Program-made: the position numbers and the translations under genes
Shown: positions 1-8,634 of the stretch, one piece after another
Layout: each line of letters begins with the position of its first letter
Numbering within the stretch: position 1 is the stretch's first letter
Notes under the pieces: model-generated
What the model saw: the letters and a program-made list of their open reading frames with translations, nothing else
Told to the model about the DNA's origin: nothing
Database searches by the model: none
Assembly: GCA_013816405.1 (NCBI GenBank)
Contig: JACDEL010000002.1
Span: 985-64,984 of the forward strand
Reading direction: 5' to 3'
DNA: 64,000 bases
Source: Chloroflexota bacterium
GTDB taxonomy: Bacteria; Chloroflexota; Limnocylindria; QHBO01

Positions 1-127
1 CCCCGGCAGTGGCGATGAGGCCAGCCTCGTCTCCGCGGCCAACGGCACGATCGTGCTCGACACGACCAACGACGCGGACGGCATGATCATGATGCACGTC
101 TACAACTTCTCCCAGGCGGCAGCCCCG
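1..127 (+). repeat. 127-bp exact direct repeat, copy 1
   Basis: Bases 1-127 are identical to bases 574-700 and diverge at the very next base (C versus G). The offset is 573 bp, or 191 codons, so both copies are read in the same frame of the surface protein. Copy 1 begins exactly at the window edge, so its true left end is unknown. Confidence 0.95.
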
Positions 128-856
128 CGCAGCGTGACCGTCCAGGTCATGAAGCACAATTGCGCAAACGTCATGACCGAGGCCCAGTTCCTGGCGGTCG
201 AGGCCCGCGCCGCGACGAACCCGACGACCCCGGCGGCTGCCTTCGGCAAGACCGTTGAGACGGTGCTCGAGTGCCCGACGGTCGTCCTTTCGGGAGAGAC
301 CCAAACCCCCGGCGCGGTGGCCGGTGGGACCTCCAGCTTCGACTTCAGCGTGACTGGTGGCGGCGCGCCCCAGACCCTGAGCGCCGACGGCACCTTCACG
401 CAGGCCGCCGCCTGCGAGACCGACGTTAGCTATGACGCCAATCGCAACGGCACGCTCGACGCCAATGTCTGCCTCGATCTGAGCCATCACGCCTTCACGG
501 TTAACGATGGCACCGTCACCGTCACCGAGACCTCCCCACCGACGGGCTTCGACTTCGGTGCGGTGCGCTTCACCCCCGGCAGTGGCGATGAGGCCAGCCT
601 CGTCTCCGCGGCCAACGGCACGATCGTGCTCGACACGACCAACGACGCGGACGGCATGATCATGATGCACGTCTACAACTTCTCCCAGGCGGCAGCCCCG
701 GTACCCACGCCGCAGCCGACCGCATCGGCCCTTCCTGACGCTGCGCTGAGCGACTCGACGGGCAGCGACTCGCCAATCGCCCCTCTGGTGGCGATCCTGG
801 CGGCGGTGGCTGCGGCTGGCGTCGTGTTGCGCTTGGCGCGACAGCGAAGCCGCTAG
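2..856 (+). CDS. Repeat-containing cell-surface protein, C-terminal part (5' end outside window)
   Basis: The reading frame is open from the first bases, so the N-terminus lies upstream of the window. The visible protein is rich in Thr, Ala, Gly and Val with few Lys. It has Cys pairs such as MKHNCAN and AAACETD, as expected of a secreted beta-rich protein. The first 42 or so residues recur exactly about 191 residues later, so this is a protein of tandem domains of roughly 191 residues. The tail has a Pro/Thr linker (PVPTPQPT), an LPDAA sequence, one hydrophobic helix and a basic end (RLARQRSR). That is the layout of a sortase-type or membrane-anchored surface protein; LPDAA as a sorting motif is inference. 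A strong terminator follows. I do not recognise the repeat domain. Confidence 0.75.
   Translation, partial: PGSGDEASLVSAANGTIVLDTTNDADGMIMMHVYNFSQAAAPRSVTVQVMKHNCANVMTEAQFLAVEARAATNPTTPAAAFGKTVETVLECPTVVLSGETQTPGAVAGGTSSFDFSVTGGGAPQTLSADGTFTQAAACETDVSYDANRNGTLDANVCLDLSHHAFTVNDGTVTVTETSPPTGFDFGAVRFTPGSGDEASLVSAANGTIVLDTTNDADGMIMMHVYNFSQAAAPVPTPQPTASALPDAALSDSTGSDSPIAPLVAILAAVAAAGVVLRLARQRSR
574..700 (+). repeat. 127-bp exact direct repeat, copy 2
   Basis: Second in-frame copy of bases 1-127. It encodes the end of the last repeat domain before the Pro/Thr linker and membrane anchor. Confidence 0.95.
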
Positions 857-877
857 CCGACCGCAGCGACAGTATCT

Positions 878-910
878 GAAGAGGCCCCGGGTGTTGCTCG
901 GGGCCTCTTC
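878..910 (+). terminator. Strong hairpin terminator after the surface protein
   Basis: A perfect 12-bp inverted repeat (GAAGAGGCCCCG / CGGGGCCTCTTC) with a 9-nt loop begins 22 bp after the stop codon and is followed by a short pyrimidine run (CCCCTTT). Confidence 0.85.
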
Positions 911-961
911 CCCTTTCATGGTCGGGCCCAAGCCGCACGTCCTCGTCGCGACCCTTCATCC

Positions 962-1450
962 ATGACGGGTCGCCTCGGGCCAAAGACTGATCTGGTGCGA
1001 GGCACGCTGGTCGCCGCGCTTTTGGCTGCGGGTGGGATCCACCTGTGGCTCACTCCTGAGCATTTCGAGGAGTCGCCGATCGTGGGTACCGGTTTCTTGG
1101 CCGCCGGAATACTGCAGCTGCTGCTCGCCGTCGCGCTCTTGTACCGCCCGAGCCGGCTTGCACTCTTGGCCGTCGGCGTCTCGAGTGCGGGTCTGATCGC
1201 TGCCTACGGCGTGGCGGTCGCTGTCGGGCTTCCGTTCGCAAGCCAGGCGGCGGGCGGGATGGAGGAGGGCCTGCGACTGGGGGCCGGGGAGCCGGTGACG
1301 CTCTTGGCGATTATCGCCAAGGCCATCGAGCTGGGGTCGATCGTCCTAGCGATGATGCTCCTCGGCCGCTTGAATTCCGCGCAAGGACGGCGGGCAACTT
1401 TGCGAGGCCTAGGTTTACGACGGAATCATGGACGAGAAGCGCGGCATTGA
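962..1450 (+). CDS. Small integral membrane protein, unknown function
   Basis: This 162-residue protein has four hydrophobic segments, roughly residues 12-30, 42-62, 66-90 and 112-135. The first is interrupted by GGIHLWLTPEHFEE, a short His/Glu-rich loop. The C-terminus is basic. The layout resembles the small four-helix membrane proteins of unknown function found in actinobacterial and Chloroflexota genomes. No enzyme or transporter signature is visible. The ATG is the first in frame and has no clear Shine-Dalgarno sequence. It stands alone between a terminator and the next, damaged gene. Confidence 0.6.
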   Translation: MTGRLGPKTDLVRGTLVAALLAAGGIHLWLTPEHFEESPIVGTGFLAAGILQLLLAVALLYRPSRLALLAVGVSSAGLIAAYGVAVAVGLPFASQAAGGMEEGLRLGAGEPVTLLAIIAKAIELGSIVLAMMLLGRLNSAQGRRATLRGLGLRRNHGREARH

Positions 1451-1490
1451 GACCGCCATCCAAGTCGATGAAGTGAGGAGGGTATCCACC

Positions 1491-1802
1491 ATGGCGGACA
1501 AGACGGATCAGCTGGCGGGCGCCAACGGGATGGAGGTGCTGACTCGCTCGGCCGGTGCGGCGGGGCCCGAAAGCACCTACGAGAAGGTCGTCATCCTGCC
1601 CAAGCGCGACGACACCGACCTGGCACACCACGCGTGGGCCGACGCGCGTTTCGCGGCCGATATCTTGGCCGAGCACGCCCTCTTCTTCGCGCTGCTGATG
1701 CCCGAGGAGCTGGCCGCCAAGGAGCGCGCCGAGGCGCTGGACTTCCAGCGTTCGTTCACGTCCCTGTACGGGGTTCGACGCTGTCAGGCCGGCAGCGGTT
1801 GA
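1491..1802 (+). pseudogene. Truncated DUF2935-like (ferritin-like helical) gene
   Basis: A good ribosome binding site (GAGGAGGG) lies 9 nt before the ATG at 1491, so that start is preferred over the longer ORF from 1428. After a leader the protein reads HHAWADARFAADILAEHALFF. This resembles the first helices of DUF2935-type proteins, where acidic residues and His sit on a long helix. The family is much longer than these 103 residues. The similarity stops at about FTSLY (near 1770), after which the frame runs into unrelated sequence and a stop. I read it as a gene cut by recombination. The family assignment rests on pattern only. Confidence 0.5.
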
Positions 1803-2094
1803 GTTCCCTAGTGCGCCAGTACCGCAAGCCGTCCGGCGCGTCCCAGTAGCGGTTCGGCGCCTGGTAGCCGCGGAGGTAGGCTCGTTAGCTCTCTGGATTG
1901 GTGGCCTTGACCATCGCGTTGACCACGTCGCACGCCCATGCCGGCGACTTGAAACTGACGGCGTACTGGTGCGGCATGAGCGGGCAGAGCTGGCTGACCC
2001 ACGGGAGCGCACCGATCGCCTCAAACACGTCGTATTCGCGGCCGTCCTCCGCGCGCACCGTGCGCGAGTCAACGATCTCGAAGTTGGCTGGCAT
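1756..2094 (-). pseudogene. Small unknown gene with an in-frame premature stop
   Basis: From the ATG at 2094 the frame encodes 69 residues rich in aromatic and acidic positions (EDGREYDVFEAIGALPWVSQL, HQYAVSFKSPAWA) and ends at TAA (1885-1887). The same frame continues beyond that stop with equally protein-like sequence (YLRGYQAPNRYWDAPDGLRY) until TGA at 1756-1758. A single nonsense change in a roughly 112-codon gene explains both halves. An intact 69-residue gene with a coding-like trailer by chance is the alternative. I do not recognise the family. Confidence 0.4.
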
Positions 2095-2149
2095 TGACGC
2101 AAGGATATGGGGCTCGGGCAAAAGCGGGCGATGGCGCGGCTCGCTGGTT

Positions 2150-2311
2150 AGGCAGGTAGCGCCATTGGCAGCCCATTCGAGCGAGGAACAGCATCGCGTT
2201 GACCATCTGCCGGCGCGGGATACGCGCCGGGGAGCCACGTCGACCGGGCGGATCGAACAGGCCCGCCACCCGGGACCACTGCTCGTCGGTCAGCTCGATC
2301 GTGAACCCCAT
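2150..2311 (-). mobile_element. IS5-family transposase remnant (N-terminal end only)
   Basis: The reading frame gives LTDEQWSRVAGLFDPP, then RRQMVNAMLFLARMGCQWRYLP. That is the standard start of IS5-group (DUF4096-type) transposases. Only about 54 residues remain; the sequence after WRYLP is unrelated and no DDE catalytic core follows. Inverted repeats could not be found. This is a dead fragment, consistent with the scrambled genes around it. Confidence 0.7.
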
Positions 2312-2393
2312 TGGCGGCAGCGTGCAGGCCGGGCGCGACAGCTCATGTGGCACGAATCCCCCGAACTGAGCGAGAACATTCGTACACAGGCCC

Positions 2394-3962
2394 TTAGAGG
2401 AGCCTCGCCAGCTTCTCCGACAGATGCTCGGCGACCATGAGCGTGATGACGTGAGGGAACCCCGATGGCGCGTCAGGGATCACTGATGCGTCGATGACGC
2501 TGAGTTGCTCGATGCCGTGGACGCGGCCGAGCGCATCGACGACGTCGCCGTTCGCCGGCGACGGGCCCATCCGGCACGTGCCCACGACATGCGGGTTCGA
2601 GTACGACCCGGCGATGACTTGGGCACGCAGCTCCTTGTGCGATCCGGGCGGGGCCGGCGCAGGCTCGTTCGCGAGCGTTCGGACCGCGGGGTAGATCGCG
2701 AGCTCGAGCCCGAGCAGATACGCCTCCGCCAGGCGTTCGACATCGTGGGACTCGCGCAAGCCTGGGAGCGTGACCCGCGGCTTGTCCTCCGGATCACTCG
2801 AGCGGAGCCGCACTGAACCACGCGAGGTGGGCTTCAGGAGTATCGGGTCGAGATAGAACGCCGGCTGCCCGGGGGTCGGGTCGGTGACCCAGAACATGAG
2901 GTCGGGCGGGCGGTCTCGAGGTTGCGTGGAGCTTCGGAACGTGGCGATCGTGTGCAGGACCGGCGCACCCGCCGGCGGATCGCCGCGCCATCCGGTGTCG
3001 AGCTCAGTTCCAGGATGGTCGGCGAGGTTTTCGCCCACGCCCGGAAGGTCGACCAGCACGTCGATCCCCAACTCGCGGAGGTGACCGGCCGGCCCAACGC
3101 CCGAGCGGAGCAGAAGGGACGGGCTCCCGTACGTTCCGGCCGAGAGGACCACCCAGCGGGCGCCGACCTCGGTGCCATCGACGAGGCGAACGCCTGTCGC
3201 GCGTCGGCCTCCGATCACGACCGTCGCGACCGGTGAGCCCGTGCGGATCTTGAGGTTCGCCGGCCTCGCATCGGGCGGCAAGTACGCGTCGAGCGACGTG
3301 ATCCGTCGGCCCTCCTTCGTGCTCATCGGCATCGGGCCGGCCCCGACCGCATCGGGGGCGTTGTGATCCTCGACGCTTGGGAAACCGAGCGCGCTCAGCG
3401 CCTCGAGCGCCGCGGCGTGGATCGGGGATCGCTCGAGTTCGGGGTATCTGTTGATGTTCAGCGGACCACGATCGCCATGCCACGGACGATCGCCGAACTC
3501 GGCGTCGGTCTCGAGGCGACGGAAGCTCGGCAGCACGTCCTCGTAGCGCCAGCCGGGATTCCCGCGTGCGGCCCACGCGTCGAAGTCTGCGGCCACGCCG
3601 CGGACTCCAAACCGTGTGAGCCACGAGGTTCCGCCGAGGAGCCGTCCGCGTCGCAGCTTGCTCGTCGCACCGGCGCCGTCGGGCTCGGACTCGAATCCCC
3701 AGTCGTGCGTCCAGTCGGAGCCACTGGGATTGTTCCATCCGTCGCGCAGAGCCGGAGGAACCTGACCGCCGAGGTCGGTCCCCGCCTCGAGGAGGAGAAC
3801 CGAGTGCTCGCCTGCATCGGCGAGGCGCCGCGCGACAGCGCACCCCGCGGCACCTCCGCCGACGATGACGATGTCGAAATCGAGTACCAGCTGCCTCCCT
3901 CCGTTCGCCGGACTCGGACCGTCTTGGAGCCACCTACAGGCTCGCACATCGAATCGGAGCAA
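2394..3962 (-). CDS. GMC-family FAD oxidoreductase (choline dehydrogenase-like)
   Basis: This is a flavin-dependent alcohol or choline dehydrogenase-type enzyme. The N-terminus carries the FAD-binding dinucleotide fold DIVIVGGGAAGCAVARRL followed by LLLEAG. The middle has the GMC signature RGRLLGGTSWL. The C-terminal GMC domain has YSNPHVVGTCRMG with the catalytic His, and ends VIDASVIPDAPSGFPHVITLMVAEHLSE. The length (about 500 residues) is normal for the family. The start is uncertain. The longest ORF begins with TTG at 3962 inside a palindrome. A GGAGGGAGG sequence points to an in-frame CTG at 3890, immediately before the FAD motif. Substrate unknown; no neighbouring dehydrogenase or transporter helps. 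Confidence 0.88.
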   Translation of the reverse strand: MLRFDVRACRWLQDGPSPANGGRQLVLDFDIVIVGGGAAGCAVARRLADAGEHSVLLLEAGTDLGGQVPPALRDGWNNPSGSDWTHDWGFESEPDGAGATSKLRRGRLLGGTSWLTRFGVRGVAADFDAWAARGNPGWRYEDVLPSFRRLETDAEFGDRPWHGDRGPLNINRYPELERSPIHAAALEALSALGFPSVEDHNAPDAVGAGPMPMSTKEGRRITSLDAYLPPDARPANLKIRTGSPVATVVIGGRRATGVRLVDGTEVGARWVVLSAGTYGSPSLLLRSGVGPAGHLRELGIDVLVDLPGVGENLADHPGTELDTGWRGDPPAGAPVLHTIATFRSSTQPRDRPPDLMFWVTDPTPGQPAFYLDPILLKPTSRGSVRLRSSDPEDKPRVTLPGLRESHDVERLAEAYLLGLELAIYPAVRTLANEPAPAPPGSHKELRAQVIAGSYSNPHVVGTCRMGPSPANGDVVDALGRVHGIEQLSVIDASVIPDAPSGFPHVITLMVAEHLSEKLARLL

Positions 3963-3973
3963 CAGTTTGCTCC
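3956..3973. promoter_or_regulatory. Perfect inverted repeat at the GMC oxidoreductase 5' end
   Basis: GGAGCAA-CAGT-TTGCTCC is a 7-bp perfect inverted repeat with a 4-nt spacer. It overlaps the upstream TTG candidate start of the oxidoreductase, so it may be an operator or mRNA hairpin. That would favour the downstream start. Confidence 0.3.
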
Positions 3974-3981
3974 TTCACGAA

Positions 3982-4386
3982 AGAACTGGCTTCTGGAGGG
4001 TCTCCCGGAGCTGTGCGAGGTGTACGGGAACATCGCGGCTGCAGCCGAGAGCGCGCTGGTCGACCTGTACGCCGGCCGCAGCACCGGTACGCGCGCGGCG
4101 CTCCAACGAAAGCTCGCGAATATGCGGGTCGAACTCGCGGGACCGCGCCCCTCGCCGCTCGAAAAGCTCCTGGTCGAGCGAAATGCCGCCTAGGGTGGTG
4201 GAACTCCATCAGCGACGCCAGGATCGAGCCGCCCGGCAGTAACTCAGGGCCCTGCGCAGCCTCGCGGACGTCCGGCGTCTGCTCATCCCGGCTCTGCAGG
4301 TCAACATCGCCGAGCGCCAGGTCAACATCGCGGCCGCCGAGGGCCCGACGGCCGAGGCTCCCCCATCGAGTCCGACGGCCTCCTGA
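3982..4386 (+). pseudogene. Eroded remnant of a small unknown gene (two frames)
   Basis: Two protein-like stretches lie in different plus-strand frames. The first is PELCEVYGNIAAAAESALVDLYA...VERNAA, stopping at 4193. The second is LRALRSLADVRRLLIPALQVNIAERQVNIAAAE, stopping at 4386. The second resembles C-termini of small accessory-element ORFs, but I cannot name the family. Together they look like one gene broken by a frameshift. The coding signal is weak and this could be chance. Confidence 0.3.
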
Positions 4387-4974
4387 CAGACCCTGCAGGG
4401 TCGGGCCTGCGGAGGGCGGTCTGGGACCTCCCAAACGATCTCGCGTGACGCCGCAGAGCGTCGCTTCCCTACCTGCGGACAAGCCCGGCCGCAATGGGTC
4501 TGGCTAGCCGCGTCAATCGCCCGGAGCTGCCATCGTTCACGTCCTGGCGCTTTCGCTGCTACGCGTGCGATGCACGGTCGAAGTTTGGTACCGCATACCG
4601 GATTCGCTACTGGAGCCCGCTACAGACCGCTGCGAGCGCGGAGACGACGCTCCCGACCGCTAGATGCCGCTGGAGACCGCTGCGTTTAGGGGTCAGATCA
4701 GGGGTCAGGGTGGGGGCCGACCAGGGTGCTGACTTCCTGGGCGAGTGGCGCAGCCTGGCTGACCTAAAGCCGGCGCTCGGAGGTCTACGTCGAGGTCGAG
4801 CCGAGCCGAGGCCCGCGCCGGATAGTTCCGCAAAGACCTCTTTCTGATCGGCCCGAGAGCGGCTCCGCGCGAAGCACAAATCGGCCAGCCTTCGGGGGTC
4901 CCCTTTTGGGATCACTTCGCTGTGGCTTTGCCGCCGCGACCCCCGACGTCCGCCGCGGGCGGTATCCTCCATCG
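4387..4974. other. Non-coding or degraded stretch, 588 bp
   Basis: No convincing gene on either strand. It contains short imperfect repeats (AGACCGCTGCG occurs twice near 4625-4685) and a TATCCT box at 4963-4968 that could be the -10 element of the following cyclase gene. Confidence 0.5.
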
Positions 4975-7659
4975 GTGGCGAGACCGACCAGACGGGCACG
5001 GGTCCGCGTTCTGCCGACAGGCACGCTGACCTTCCTCTTCTCTGACATCGAGGGCTCGACCCGGCTGCTAACGGCGCTGGGCGCGGCCTTTGGCCCGCTA
5101 CTCGAACGCCACCAGGCGTTGCTGCGCGGCGCGTTCGAGGCGGCCGGAGGTGTGGAGGTGGCGACCGAAGGCGACTCGTTCTTCGTGGTCTTCCGCAGCG
5201 CAGCCTCCGCCGTGGCCGCGGCCGCAGCTGCCGAGCGCGCCCTCGCGGCCGAGCCATGGGCGCCCGCGGCGGATGCCGTTCGCGTGCGCATGGGCCTGCA
5301 TACCGGCGAGGGGACGCTCGGCGGGGACAACTACGTTGGCATCGACGTGCACCGGGCGGCACGGATCGCGGCCGCCGCACACGGTGGCCAGGTAGTCATT
5401 TCGGAGAGCACGCGCATGCTGGTTTCAAGATCGCTTTCCGACGACCTTCGGCTCCGCGACCTCGGCGAGTATCGGCTCAAGGACCTCGAGCAACCCGAGC
5501 GGCTGACCCAGCTTCTCGTCCAGGGCCTGCCCGAGGATTTCCCGTCACCCCGCACGCTCGAGACACCATCCAATCTGCCGCCCCAGATGACGACCTTCAT
5601 CGGCCGCGAACGCGAAGCCGAGGAGGTCGCCGAGCTGGCCCGTCGCTCGCGCCTGGTGACCCTCAGCGGACCGGGCGGCACCGGCAAGACACGCCTCTCG
5701 CTGCAGGTCGCCGCGCAGCTGCGAGCGGAATTTGGCGGCGGCGCCTTCTTCGTGGATCTCTCCCCGATTGTCGATCCTGCGCTCATCCCGACCACCATTG
5801 CCGCCGCGCTCGGACTGCGCGAGCAGCCAAATCGGCCGGTGCTCGAGTCGCTGCAGGCGCACCTCCGGGACCTTCAGCTGCTGCTCCTGCTCGATAACTT
5901 CGAGCAGGTGCAGGCGGGCGCTCCGCTGGTAGGTCACCTGCTGGAGGCCGCGCCACAGCTCAGTATCCTGGTGACCAGCCGCGAGGTGCTGCACCTGCGC
6001 GGAGAGCAGGAGTATCCCGTGCCGCCGCTCGGCCTGCCGGACCTCGCCATGCTGCCGCCGCTCGAGGCGCTCTCGCGATACGACGCCGTGGCGCTGTTCA
6101 TTCATCGCGCCAGGGCCGTGCGCCCGGACTTCGCGGTCGACAACGACAACGCGCCGGCGGTGGCCGCCATCTGCGCCCGCCTAGACGGCCTGCCGCTCGC
6201 GATCGAACTGGCAGCGGCGCGCGTCAAGCTCTTCGCTCCGAGCGCCATCCTGGCGCACCTCGAGAAGACGCTCGCCTTCCTGACCAGCACGGCGCGTGAC
6301 CTGCCGGAGCGGCAAAGGACGCTGCGGGGCGCTATCGACTGGAGCCATGACCTTTTGGATACCACCGAGCGGACCCTGTTCCGCCGGCTGAGCATCTTCG
6401 TCGGTGGCTGCGCCGCCGATGGCGCCCAGGCGGTCTGCGATCCGGACGGCGCGCTGGGCATCGACATGCTCGACGGGCTGGCCTCGTTCGTGGACAAGAG
6501 CCTCCTGACACAGGCGACGGGAGACGACGGTGAGCCACGCTTCGGCATGCTCGAGACGATCCGCGAATATGCCGCGGAACGGCTGGCCGCCAGCGACGAT
6601 GCGGAGCCAGTCAGGCGCCGGCACGAGGATCTGTTTGCTGGCCTCGCCGAGCAGGCCGCCACCGAGCTGCTTGGTCCACAGCAGAAGGCGTGGGTCGATC
6701 GGCTGGATGCCGATCGCGACAACCTGCGAGCGGCACTCCAGCACGCCGCCGACGACGGCCGGATTGAACTGGCGCTCGGACTGGGCGCCGCGTTGTGGCG
6801 GTTCTGGCAGCGGCGCGGGCAGCTTGCCGAGGGGCGAACCGCGCTTGAGGGGCTGCTCGGTCGGCCGGAGGCCGCCTCCCCGACGCAGGCTCGCGCCCGA
6901 GCGCTGGCGGGCCTCGGCGGCGTTACCTACTGGCAGAACGACATGGTGGCGGCGGGGCAGGCGTACGCCGAGGGTTTGGCCATCGAGCGAGCCCTGGAGG
7001 AACCGAGCGGCCTTGCGGATGCGCTCTACAACTCCGGCTTCGTGGCCGCCATCGGCGGGGATCACGCGACTGCGCGCGCCATGTATGAAGAGAGCCTCGA
7101 GATCTTCACGCGCCTCAGCGATCTGCCCGGGGTGCTGCGGTTGCGCGAGGCCCTTAGCTTCCTCCTATTCCTCCAGGGTGACTTTGCCGAAGCTCGCGCG
7201 CTCCAGGAGGAGAACGTTCGCGCCTTCCGAGAGGGCGCCGAGACATTCCGCGTCGCAATCGGATCCCCGATGCTGTCGCTGCTCCGGGCGAAGGACGGGG
7301 AGTTTGCATTCGCTCGCGAGCTCCAGGTCGAAGCCTTGGGCACTTTCCGCGCAGTGGGTGACACGCATAGCATGGTCAGGGTCCTGATCATGGCGGCTGC
7401 CACGGCCGTCCTGGAGGGCGACCTGGAGCGTGCCGCGACATTGAGCGGCGCGGGAGATGTCCTCCGCGAGCCGCTCGGCGAGATGGCCACGCCAATGACG
7501 ACGCTTGGCATGGAGGATCCCGCCCTCGCATCGCGCGCGCGCCTGGGCGACGAGGCGTTCGAGCGGAGCTACCAGAAAGGGCGAACGCTCACCCTCGACC
7601 AGGCGAGCGACCTGCTGAGTGAGGCTGGTAGCAACGCCGGTAGCAAAAGGGGCGAATAG
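4975..7659 (+). CDS. Class III nucleotide cyclase domain fused to STAND ATPase and TPR repeats
   Basis: The first 180 residues are a class III adenylate/guanylate cyclase domain. FLFSDIEGSTRLL carries the first metal Asp, TEGDSFFVVF the second, and NYVGIDVHRAARIA the Asn/Arg region in the variant typical of this multidomain family. A STAND/NB-ARC ATPase follows with Walker A GPGGTGKTRL, Walker B LLLLLDNFEQ and GLPLAIELAAARVKLF. The last 300 residues are helical TPR-like repeats (ALAGLGGVTYWQND, ADALYNSGFVAAIGG). No C-terminal HTH is present, unlike LuxR- or AfsR-type relatives. GTG at 4975 is chosen because a TATCCT box ends 6 nt upstream, suggesting a near-leaderless mRNA. Likely a cytoplasmic signalling protein; the ligand is unknown. 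Confidence 0.85.
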   Translation: MARPTRRARVRVLPTGTLTFLFSDIEGSTRLLTALGAAFGPLLERHQALLRGAFEAAGGVEVATEGDSFFVVFRSAASAVAAAAAAERALAAEPWAPAADAVRVRMGLHTGEGTLGGDNYVGIDVHRAARIAAAAHGGQVVISESTRMLVSRSLSDDLRLRDLGEYRLKDLEQPERLTQLLVQGLPEDFPSPRTLETPSNLPPQMTTFIGREREAEEVAELARRSRLVTLSGPGGTGKTRLSLQVAAQLRAEFGGGAFFVDLSPIVDPALIPTTIAAALGLREQPNRPVLESLQAHLRDLQLLLLLDNFEQVQAGAPLVGHLLEAAPQLSILVTSREVLHLRGEQEYPVPPLGLPDLAMLPPLEALSRYDAVALFIHRARAVRPDFAVDNDNAPAVAAICARLDGLPLAIELAAARVKLFAPSAILAHLEKTLAFLTSTARDLPERQRTLRGAIDWSHDLLDTTERTLFRRLSIFVGGCAADGAQAVCDPDGALGIDMLDGLASFVDKSLLTQATGDDGEPRFGMLETIREYAAERLAASDDAEPVRRRHEDLFAGLAEQAATELLGPQQKAWVDRLDADRDNLRAALQHAADDGRIELALGLGAALWRFWQRRGQLAEGRTALEGLLGRPEAASPTQARARALAGLGGVTYWQNDMVAAGQAYAEGLAIERALEEPSGLADALYNSGFVAAIGGDHATARAMYEESLEIFTRLSDLPGVLRLREALSFLLFLQGDFAEARALQEENVRAFREGAETFRVAIGSPMLSLLRAKDGEFAFARELQVEALGTFRAVGDTHSMVRVLIMAAATAVLEGDLERAATLSGAGDVLREPLGEMATPMTTLGMEDPALASRARLGDEAFERSYQKGRTLTLDQASDLLSEAGSNAGSKRGE

Positions 7660-8054
7660 TGGCGGTTGCGAGGGTTGCCAAAGGACCGGGATGATGCTCA
7701 GCCGGGGACAAGTGGACGCCAGCAAACGCTATCGCGCGCATTTGTAACCCGCCGGCTCAGCATTGGCGCATCGGATGAACTTCTTAGAGCGAGCCGCGGC
7801 CGCGAAGCACATCTGCCATGCGCGGGAGGGTACACGGACGATGCATCGGCAGCGCGGAGCCACGAACTCAGCTGCGGTGCTAGCGTCCACCGCGGCGCCG
7901 CCGGCTCAAGGCGCCCGGATGCCGATGCGCACCGCCGCGGTCGACGCCTTTGCGGCACACAAGAACGAAGTGACCGAGGGCTATATGGCCGCGGCCTAGA
8001 GAGGCCGCCCACCTCTGGCTTCGAGGCCTCCCGCACAGAGGCGCGTTCAAGACC
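7660..8054. other. Intergenic stretch, 395 bp, no supported gene
   Basis: A 78-codon plus-strand ORF (7763-7999) lies here but has no ribosome binding site or recognisable motif. I see no clear terminator for either converging gene. Its uneven composition suggests decayed sequence. Confidence 0.4.
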
Positions 8055-8498
8055 CTAGTAGCGGATGACCTTCTCGACCCGCAGACGGATCGTCGCTCGC
8101 GGTTCGCCCTTGAATTGCTCTGGATCCGCGTCGTAGCGCTCGGCCAGCCCCTTGATGGTGGCCATTCCGCGTTCCGAATCCTCGTCTATTTCAACGGTTC
8201 CCTCCAGGGCAACCCACTCATAGCGGTCCTCGAAACAAAGGCTGACCCGAGGGTCGCGCTTGAGCCAGCGGAACTTTGCCCGCCCCGTCATGGTGTTGAG
8301 CAGCACCGTGTCCGGCTGGTCCGGATCCAGGTCGAACCACATCACCGACTGTGTCGGTCTCCCCTCATCATTGAGCACCGCCAGCACCGGAAACCGCAGC
8401 TCGGCGGTGAGCCACGCGCGCAGGTCATCGCTCAGCGAGTGCTCGATCCTCAGGGGCGGGTCGGACAGGGGTTGGCCTCCTCGTGCCTGGCTGTTCAT
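8055..8498 (-). CDS. PPOX-class (split beta-barrel, F420/FMN-type) family protein
   Basis: This 147-residue protein has the split beta-barrel pattern of pyridoxamine 5'-phosphate oxidase-like proteins: FPVLAVLNDEGRPTQSVMWFDL, then LLNTMTGRAKFRWLKRDPRVSLCFED, EWVALEGTVEID, and a C-terminal strand ATIRLRVEKVIRY. The TxxxRAKxRxLxRDPRVxL segment is the cofactor-phosphate-binding pattern seen in F420-dependent members. F420 over FMN is inference. The ATG at 8498 (MNSQARGG) is preferred to the longer ORF from 8540 because similarity starts there. It stands alone, convergent with the cyclase gene. Confidence 0.8.
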   Translation of the reverse strand: MNSQARGGQPLSDPPLRIEHSLSDDLRAWLTAELRFPVLAVLNDEGRPTQSVMWFDLDPDQPDTVLLNTMTGRAKFRWLKRDPRVSLCFEDRYEWVALEGTVEIDEDSERGMATIKGLAERYDADPEQFKGEPRATIRLRVEKVIRY

Positions 8499-8634
8499 GC
8501 TAATCCCGAGCGGGAGGCGCCATGCGGCGAGGTCTGACACGGTCCACCATGCTTGGCTGCTTGCCCCAATACCCGTCGTCGTGCTCGACCTACGTTGCTT
8601 CTCCGAGTTCAGCCGCGTAGCGGCAGAGTGTCAG

